The notes under the pieces were generated by a model. It was not told the origin of the DNA, did no database searches, and saw only the letters and a list, made by a program, of their open reading frames with translations. The position numbers and the translations under genes were made by a program. Below are positions 58,489 through 64,000 of a stretch of 64,000 bases of DNA, piece after piece (positions within the stretch are counted from its first letter, which is position 1; each line of letters begins with the position of its first letter). The stretch is from Pseudomonadota bacterium (lineage in GTDB: Bacteria > Pseudomonadota > Gammaproteobacteria > Burkholderiales > Rhodocyclaceae): positions 1 to 64,000 of the forward strand of contig JAFEFC010000021.1 of NCBI GenBank assembly GCA_018240785.1, written 5' to 3'.

Positions 58489-60306
58489 ATGACCGACCCG
58501 ACCCCCACCCCCGCCTTCGACGCCAAGACTTTCCTCCGCACCCTCACCGAGGAGCCCGGCGTCTATCGCATGATCGGCGCCGAGGACAAGGTCCTCTACG
58601 TCGGCAAGGCCAAGAACCTCAAGCGCCGCGTCTCCAGCTACTTCCAGAAGACGCTCTCCAGCCCGCGCATCGCCATGATGGTCGCGCAGATCCAGCGCGT
58701 GGACATCACCGCCACCCGCTCCGAGGCCGAGGCCCTCATCCTCGAGAACAACCTCATCAAGAGCCTCGCGCCGCGCTACAACATCCTCTTCCGCGACGAC
58801 AAGACCTACCCCTACATCGAACTTTCGGCCGACGAATTCCCCCGCCTCGCCTACCATCGCGGCGCCTTCACCAAGGGTGCGCGCTACTTCGGCCCCTTCC
58901 CCAACGCCTGGGCCGTGCGCGAAAGCATCCACCTGCTGCAGAAGACCTTCCAGTTGCGCACCTGCGAGAACACCGTCTTCCAGAACCGCTCGCGCCCCTG
59001 CCTGCTGCAGCAGATCAAGCGCTGCACCGGCCCCTGCGTCGGCCTCATCGAAAAGGACGACTACGCTGCCGACGTCAAGCTTGCCGCCCGCTTCCTCGAC
59101 GGCCAGGCCAGCGAAGTCATCGACGATCTCACCGCGAAGATGCAGGACGCCGCCGAGCGTCTCGCCTTCGAGCAAGCCGCCGCCTGCCGCGACCAGGTAC
59201 GCGTGCTGCAGGCGGTGCTGCACAGGCAGTTCGTCGACAGCCGCAAGGACGAGGACGTCGACATCCTCGCCGCGGTCGAGGAGGGCGGGCTCACCTGCGT
59301 CAACATCGCCATGGTGCGCGGCGGCCGCCACCTCGGCGACCGCCCGCAGTTCCCCAGCGGCGCCGCGGTGTCCGGCGCCGAGGACAGCCTGCTCGCCTTC
59401 GTCGAGCAGCACTACAGCCAGCACCCCATCCCGGCCCGCATCCTGGTGAATCTCGCCCCCGAACCGCTGCGCGAGACGCTGGCCGAGATTGCCGACCAGC
59501 CGCCGGGTGTCGTGCAGCCCCGCTTCGCGGCGGAAAAGGCGTGGATGGAGATGGCCGAGAAGAACGCGCGGCTCGCCATCCAGACCCGCGCGCGCGACAC
59601 CGGCCGGCTCGAGGCGCGACTCGACGCGCTGCGTGAGGCGCTGGACCTCGAGGAAGCACCGCAGCGCATCGAATGCTTCGACATCAGCCATACCATGGGC
59701 GAAGCCACGGTGGCCTCGTGCGTGGTGTGCGAGGCGGGTGCGATGAAAAATTCGGAATACCGCCGCTACAACATCACCGGCATCACGCCGGGCGACGACT
59801 TCGCCGCCATGCGCCAGGCGCTGGAGCGACGCTACGGCAAGGTCGCGGCGGGCGAGGGTGTGTGCCCGGACCTGATCCTGATCGATGGCGGCAAGGGCCA
59901 GGTCAGCGCGGCGCGTGCGATCCTGGCCGAAGTCGGACTCGAATCGGTGAATATGGTCGGCGTGGCCAAGGGCGAAGGGCGCAAGGCCGGCCTGGAGACG
60001 CTGATCTTCCCCGACGGGCGCGAAGGCCTGGCGCTGGGCGGCGAGTCCGCCGCGCTGCACCTGATCGTCGAGATCCGCGACGAAGCGCACCGCTTCGCCA
60101 TCACTGGCCACCGCGCCAAGCGTGGCAAGGCGCGCGTCGGATCGAAGCTCGAGGACATCCCCGGCGTCGGCCCGTCGCGGCGGCGCAACCTGCTCGCCGC
60201 CTTCGGCGGCCTGGACGGGGTGCGCAACGCCACCGTCGAGGACCTGTGCCGGGTGGAGGGCATCAACCGCAAGCTGGCCGAGCAGATCCACGCCGCCTTG
60301 CACTGA
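58489..60306 (+). CDS. uvrC: Excinuclease ABC subunit C
   Basis: 605 aa. GIY-YIG nuclease at ~20-100 ([24 protein letters not shown]), UVR domain ~200-235, an RNase H-like C-terminal nuclease ([19 protein letters not shown] and [16 protein letters not shown]) and HhH motifs at ~560-600 ([22 protein letters not shown]). Makes both incisions during nucleotide excision repair with UvrAB. Not linked to uvrB in this genome: the two genes are 28 kb apart. Confidence 0.98.
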   Translation: MTDPTPTPAFDAKTFLRTLTEEPGVYRMIGAEDKVLYVGKAKNLKRRVSSYFQKTLSSPRIAMMVAQIQRVDITATRSEAEALILENNLIKSLAPRYNILFRDDKTYPYIELSADEFPRLAYHRGAFTKGARYFGPFPNAWAVRESIHLLQKTFQLRTCENTVFQNRSRPCLLQQIKRCTGPCVGLIEKDDYAADVKLAARFLDGQASEVIDDLTAKMQDAAERLAFEQAAACRDQVRVLQAVLHRQFVDSRKDEDVDILAAVEEGGLTCVNIAMVRGGRHLGDRPQFPSGAAVSGAEDSLLAFVEQHYSQHPIPARILVNLAPEPLRETLAEIADQPPGVVQPRFAAEKAWMEMAEKNARLAIQTRARDTGRLEARLDALREALDLEEAPQRIECFDISHTMGEATVASCVVCEAGAMKNSEYRRYNITGITPGDDFAAMRQALERRYGKVAAGEGVCPDLILIDGGKGQVSAARAILAEVGLESVNMVGVAKGEGRKAGLETLIFPDGREGLALGGESAALHLIVEIRDEAHRFAITGHRAKRGKARVGSKLEDIPGVGPSRRRNLLAAFGGLDGVRNATVEDLCRVEGINRKLAEQIHAALH

Positions 60307-60330
60307 ACGGCGCCCGGGAGGGGCGCAGCC

Positions 60331-62913
60331 ATGGACGACACGCACGTTCCCGTCTTCGCCCCCACCACCGGCCTGCCCGGGCTCGATGCCGTGCTGTGCG
60401 GCGTGCAGCGCGGCGACAACATCGTGTGGCAGATCCAGTCGCTGGACGAGTACCTCGCCCTGGTGCAGCCCTACGCCCGCGCCGCGCGTGCCCAGCGCCG
60501 GCGGCTGATCTACTTCCGCTTCGCCTCGCACCCACCGCTGCTGGACGCCGAGGAGGGGGTCGAGGTCCACCACCCGCGGCCGCAGGACGGCTTCGATGCC
60601 TTCGTGGACCAGGTGCATTCGGTGATCGAGGCCGCCGGGCCGGAAACCCTTTATGTGTTCGACTGCCTGTCCGAACTGGCCGAAGCCTGGCAGTCCGACC
60701 GCATGATGGGCAACTTCTTCCGCCTGACCTGCCCGCGCCTGTTCGACCTCGACACCGTCACCTACTTCTGCGTGTATCGCAACACCCATGCCGCCGACGG
60801 CATGGACACCATCACCGACACCACCCAGTACCTGCTCGATGTCTTTCGCTGTCGTGGTCGCCTGTACGTCCGGCCGATCAAGGTCCAGCACCGCTCGGCG
60901 GCGGTGATGAACCTGATCCACGCCTGGGAGGAGGGCGATCGTTTCCGGCCGGTGGCCGACAGCGGCACGGTGTCGGAGATCCTCGCCGGGTCTGGATGGG
61001 CGGGCCTCGAAGGCAGCGCCGTCGTCAGCCACTGGGACCACCAGTTCGCCACCGCACGCGGACTCGTGGCCTGGCGTCAGGCCGGCGAGGGCGGCGGTCT
61101 GGTCGCGGACGAGGCTGCCAGCTTCGCGCGCCTGAGCCGGCTGCTGTTTCCGGAAGACGAAGGCCTGCTGCGGCTGATCGAACGCTATCTGTGGCTGGAG
61201 GATCTGCTCGCGATCCGCGCCCGCATGATCGGCATCGGCTCCATCGGCGGCAAGGCGGCCGGCATGCTGCTGGCGCGGGCCATCCTGCGCCACGACCTCC
61301 CCGCCCTGCACGAGTGCCTCGAGGCGCACGACTCCTTCTTCGTCGGCACCGAAGTCTTCGACACCTTCTTCGTCCATAACCGGCTGTGGTGGATCCGTCG
61401 CCAGCAGCGCGAGCCGGACACCTTCCTGCAGGGGCTGGACGAAGCCCGCGAACGGATCCTGCAGGGCGCGTTCCCGGCCTCGACCGTGCGCCAGTTCGAG
61501 GCCATGCTGGACTACTTCGGCGAGTGGCCCTTCATCGTGCGCTCCAGCTCGCGGCTGGAGGACCGCTACGGCAACGCCTTCGCCGGGCAGTACGACAGCG
61601 TGTTCTGCGTGAACCAGGGCCCGCGCGACAAGCGCCTTGCCGACCTGCTCGATGCGGTGCGCCAGGTCTATGCCAGCACGCTGAGCGAGCAGGCGCTGCG
61701 CTACCGCCAGCGACGCGGCCTGCTGCACGAGCATGAGCAGATGGCGCTGCTGATCATGCGGGTGTCGGGCACCGGCGGGCGGCGCTACTTCCATCCGCAC
61801 GCGGCTGGCGTCGGCCTGTCGGTGAATCCCTATCCGTGGAATCCGCAGATCGACATGCGCGCCGGCGTGCTGCGGCTGGTGGCGGGCCTGGGCACGCGCG
61901 CGGTGGATCGAAGCGACGACGACTACACGCGCCTGATCGCGCTCAATGCGCCGTCGCTGCGCCCCGAGACCAATTTCGGCGCCATCGCCCGCCATGCCCA
62001 GCGGCGCATGGACGCCCTCGACCTGCAGCAGAACCGGCTGGTGTCCGGACCGTTCGCCGAGCTGGTGAAGGGTGCGGACGATTTCCCCCTCGCGCTATTC
62101 ACGAGTCGCGACACCAGCCGCGAGCGCGCCGATGGCCCCGCCTTCCTGACTTTCGACGGGCTCGTGTCGCGCACCAGTTTCGTCGAGGACATGCGTGCGC
62201 TGCTCGCCACGCTGCATGCCGCCTACGCTCATCCGGTGGAAGTCGAGTTCGCGCTCAACTTCACGCCGGGTGGCGGCTACCGCATCAATCTGCTGCAGTG
62301 CCGTCCGATGCAGATCCGCAACAGCGAAGGCGCCAGCGCGGTGCAGCCGCCGGCGGGCGTGCCGCAAGTGCTGGCCGCACGCGGCGCGGTGATCGGGCCG
62401 GGGCGGGTGATCCACCCGGAGCGCATCGTGCTGGTGCGTCCCGCGCAGTATGGACGCCTCGGCCAGGCCGACCGCCTCGCGGTGACGCGCGTGCTCGGCC
62501 GCCTCAACCGGGCCAGCGCGGGGCGCTGCCTGCTGGTGCTGGGGCCTGGCCGCTGGGGTTCGCGCGACCTGTGGCTGGGCATTCCGGTCGTCTTCGCCGA
62601 GATCAACCACGTCGCCGCGCTGTGCGAAATCGTCGCCATGCACGACAACCTGGTGCCCGACGTGTCGCTCGGCACACATTTCCTGAACGAGCTGATCGAG
62701 GCCGACATGCTGTACTTCGCGCTGTTCCCGAAGCTTGCCGGCAACCATCTCGACGAGGAAGCGCTGTGTCACCTGCCCAACCGGCTCGTCGAGCTGCTGC
62801 CCGATGTCGTAGGCTGGGACGGCGTGGTGCACGTGGTCGACCTCGAGCCGGGCAGGGCGACGCTTTACGCCGACGCCGAACGCCAGCGCGTCGTGCTGAC
62901 GCTGGGCGGATGA
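60331..62913 (+). CDS. PEP/pyruvate-binding-domain protein with degenerate KaiC-like N-terminus
   Basis: 860 aa. Residues ~12-230 look like a RecA/KaiC-type domain (TGLPGLDAVLCGVQRGDNIVW and ETLYVFDCLSELAEAW, a Walker B-like strand), but the P-loop GxxxxGKT is absent. Residues ~305-650 fit the ATP-grasp N-domain of PEP synthase/PPDK: IGSIGGKAAGMLLAR, FIVRSSSRLEDRYGNAFAGQYDSVF and a later EVEFALN. The C-terminus has LGPGRWGSRDLWLGIPV. The PEP-utilising His swivel domain and the PEP-binding barrel are not seen. Likely an ATP-dependent phosphotransferase or a regulator; substrate unknown. Starts 24 nt after uvrC. Confidence 0.75.
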   Translation: MDDTHVPVFAPTTGLPGLDAVLCGVQRGDNIVWQIQSLDEYLALVQPYARAARAQRRRLIYFRFASHPPLLDAEEGVEVHHPRPQDGFDAFVDQVHSVIEAAGPETLYVFDCLSELAEAWQSDRMMGNFFRLTCPRLFDLDTVTYFCVYRNTHAADGMDTITDTTQYLLDVFRCRGRLYVRPIKVQHRSAAVMNLIHAWEEGDRFRPVADSGTVSEILAGSGWAGLEGSAVVSHWDHQFATARGLVAWRQAGEGGGLVADEAASFARLSRLLFPEDEGLLRLIERYLWLEDLLAIRARMIGIGSIGGKAAGMLLARAILRHDLPALHECLEAHDSFFVGTEVFDTFFVHNRLWWIRRQQREPDTFLQGLDEARERILQGAFPASTVRQFEAMLDYFGEWPFIVRSSSRLEDRYGNAFAGQYDSVFCVNQGPRDKRLADLLDAVRQVYASTLSEQALRYRQRRGLLHEHEQMALLIMRVSGTGGRRYFHPHAAGVGLSVNPYPWNPQIDMRAGVLRLVAGLGTRAVDRSDDDYTRLIALNAPSLRPETNFGAIARHAQRRMDALDLQQNRLVSGPFAELVKGADDFPLALFTSRDTSRERADGPAFLTFDGLVSRTSFVEDMRALLATLHAAYAHPVEVEFALNFTPGGGYRINLLQCRPMQIRNSEGASAVQPPAGVPQVLAARGAVIGPGRVIHPERIVLVRPAQYGRLGQADRLAVTRVLGRLNRASAGRCLLVLGPGRWGSRDLWLGIPVVFAEINHVAALCEIVAMHDNLVPDVSLGTHFLNELIEADMLYFALFPKLAGNHLDEEALCHLPNRLVELLPDVVGWDGVVHVVDLEPGRATLYADAERQRVVLTLGG

Positions 62914-63039
62914 TCGCGGGAGCGCGCTGCCGGTCTTGTGCCCGGGGCTGCCCGTGCGCAACGATGCAGCGTCTTGAGTAAGATTCGAGAATCCTGAAAT
63001 GATGGGCAATGGCGCTCGGCCAGATGCCGCATTGCTCTT

Positions 63040-63066
63040 ATCCCTCCCCTTTTCGGGGGAGGCACT
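63040..63066. repeat. CCCC/GGGG palindrome before the ovoA-type gene
   Basis: CCTCCCCTTTTCGGGGGAGG is a palindromic stretch similar in type to those around nagZ, in the 176-nt gap before the last gene. Confidence 0.55.
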
Positions 63067-63089
63067 CCGCCACTATCGGGAAACGCAAG

Positions 63090-64000
63090 ATGTGCGATTT
63101 CAAAGACCCCGCCGGTTCATCCCCTGTGCAGAACGCTGCGCCGCGCACGCTTTTCCCGCGCACACCCTTCCTCGCCGGCGCTGACGTCGAGGCCAAGCGG
63201 CGCGAACTGCTCGATTACTTCCACGCCACCTTCGACCGCTATGAGTCGCTGTTCGAAGTGCTCAACGGCGACGAGGCCTACTACAGGAAGCCGATCAGCC
63301 TGCGCCATCCGCTGATCTTCTACTTCGGCCACACCGCGACCTTCTTCATCAACAAGTTCCTGCTCGCCGGCCTGATCGAGCAGCGCATCGATCCGCGCCT
63401 CGAATCCATGTTCGCCGTCGGCGTGGACGAGATGAGCTGGGACGATCTCGACGACACCCGCTACGACTGGCCCACGGTGGCCGAAGTCGCGGACTACCGC
63501 AGGAAGGTGAGGGCAGTGGTCGACCGCGTGATCCGCGAGACGCCCTTCACGCTGCCGATCGGCTGGAAGGATCCGTTCTGGGCGGTGGTCATGGGCATCG
63601 AGCACGAGCGCATCCATCTCGAGACTTCCTCGGTGCTGATGCGCCAGCACGCGCTGCAGTACGTGCAGCCGCATCCTGCCTGGCAGCCCTGCGCCGAGCA
63701 TGGCGAGCCGCCGCAGAACACGCTGGTCGCGATCCCCGCCGGCACCGTGACGCTGGGCCGTGCCTTCGACGAACCCATCTACGGCTGGGACAACGAATAC
63801 GGCCATCATCGCGCCGAGGTGCCGGCCTTCCAGGCCGCGCGCTACCTGGTCAGCAACCGCGAATACCTCAGCTTCGTCGAGGCCGGCGGCTATGCCGACG
63901 ACAGCTTCTGGGACGAGGAAGGCCTGGGCTGGAAGCGCTTCGCCCACGCCGAGCATCCCACCTTCTGGGTGCCGGCTGGCGGCGGCTGGAAGCTGCGCCT
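63090..64000 (+). CDS. ovoA: 5-histidylcysteine sulfoxide synthase OvoA, 5' part only
   Basis: 303 codons visible and the frame is open to the window end. The N-terminal DinB-like domain has RHPLIFYFGHTATFFINK (His81), FAVGVDEMSWDDL and YDWPTV. The metal motif is GIEHERIHLETSS (His172, His176), with His81 as probable third iron ligand. An FGE/sulfatase-modifying-type domain begins at ~210 (LVAIPAGTVTLGR...GWDNEYGHH). OvoA couples cysteine sulfur to histidine C5 with O2 in ovothiol synthesis; full proteins also carry a C-terminal methyltransferase. EgtB is less likely because of the FGHT...FINK and DEMSWDDL blocks. Confidence 0.88.
   Translation, partial: MCDFKDPAGSSPVQNAAPRTLFPRTPFLAGADVEAKRRELLDYFHATFDRYESLFEVLNGDEAYYRKPISLRHPLIFYFGHTATFFINKFLLAGLIEQRIDPRLESMFAVGVDEMSWDDLDDTRYDWPTVAEVADYRRKVRAVVDRVIRETPFTLPIGWKDPFWAVVMGIEHERIHLETSSVLMRQHALQYVQPHPAWQPCAEHGEPPQNTLVAIPAGTVTLGRAFDEPIYGWDNEYGHHRAEVPAFQAARYLVSNREYLSFVEAGGYADDSFWDEEGLGWKRFAHAEHPTFWVPAGGGWKLR

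Noticed and set aside
58192-61995. 1267-codon open frame on the minus strand
   Set aside because: It covers uvrC and the PEP-domain gene in antisense; the protein is low-complexity and shows no family motif. High GC makes stop-free antisense frames common here.

Overview
The window is a high-GC, gene-dense chromosomal segment from a betaproteobacterium, most likely Rhodocyclales (Thauera/Azoarcus type). I infer this from the gene orders yceF-yceD-rpmF-plsX-fabHDG-acpP-fabF and rpoE-rseABC-mucD-(glutaredoxin)-lepA-lepB-DUF4845-rnc-era-recO-pdxJ-acpS-nagZ, together with the codon and GC style. I see no prophage, insertion sequence, CRISPR array or rRNA operon. There are two tRNA-Asn genes.

Layout. 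1-3.4 kb holds minus-strand accessory genes: a Ub-Mut7C RNase-like protein, a small conserved protein, a DUF429 protein and a histone-deacetylase-like hydrolase. 3.7-9.9 kb carries an M20 amidohydrolase, a YbbP-like permease without its ATPase, rmuC and an old-yellow-enzyme flavoprotein. 9.9-14.5 kb is a compact redox block: a two-component system, a cytochrome b561, a Cyc2-like monoheme cytochrome fused to an outer-membrane barrel, and a small periplasmic cytochrome c. Together these look like an inner-membrane to outer-membrane electron conduit. 14.6-19.2 kb has a PsiF-repeat protein and a DegP-type protease with its own two-component system; a direct repeat CTTAA-N6-CTTAA lies in front of degP. 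19.2-26.3 kb has an SRPBCC protein, a large membrane protein, alanine dehydrogenase, moaA and a Lon-related protease. 26.4-26.7 kb has the twin tRNA-Asn genes with a clear sigma-70 promoter.

26.7-37.2 kb holds an aminotransferase, uvrB, a low-molecular-weight phosphatase, rne, rluC, a HAD phosphatase, an RsmI-type methyltransferase and yceF/maf. 37.3-43.5 kb is the fatty-acid and phospholipid synthesis cluster, feeding malonyl-ACP condensation (FabD, FabH, FabG, FabF, AcpP) and acyl-phosphate formation (PlsX). ygfX and nadB follow. 45.9-58.3 kb is the sigma-E envelope-stress operon, preceded by a recognisable sigma-E-type promoter, and continues into translation, RNA-processing and cofactor genes. 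58.5-64 kb has uvrC, a large PEP/pyruvate-binding-domain protein with a degenerate KaiC-like N-terminus, and the 5' part of an ovoA-type ovothiol synthase cut by the window end.

Interspersed repeats are notable. Three REP-like palindromic pairs occupy intergenic gaps at 1.5, 3.6 and 14.5 kb. A second family of CCCC/GGGG palindromes sits around nagZ and before ovoA. The strongest candidate for an under-described system is the regulated b561 / Cyc2-like / cytochrome c module.
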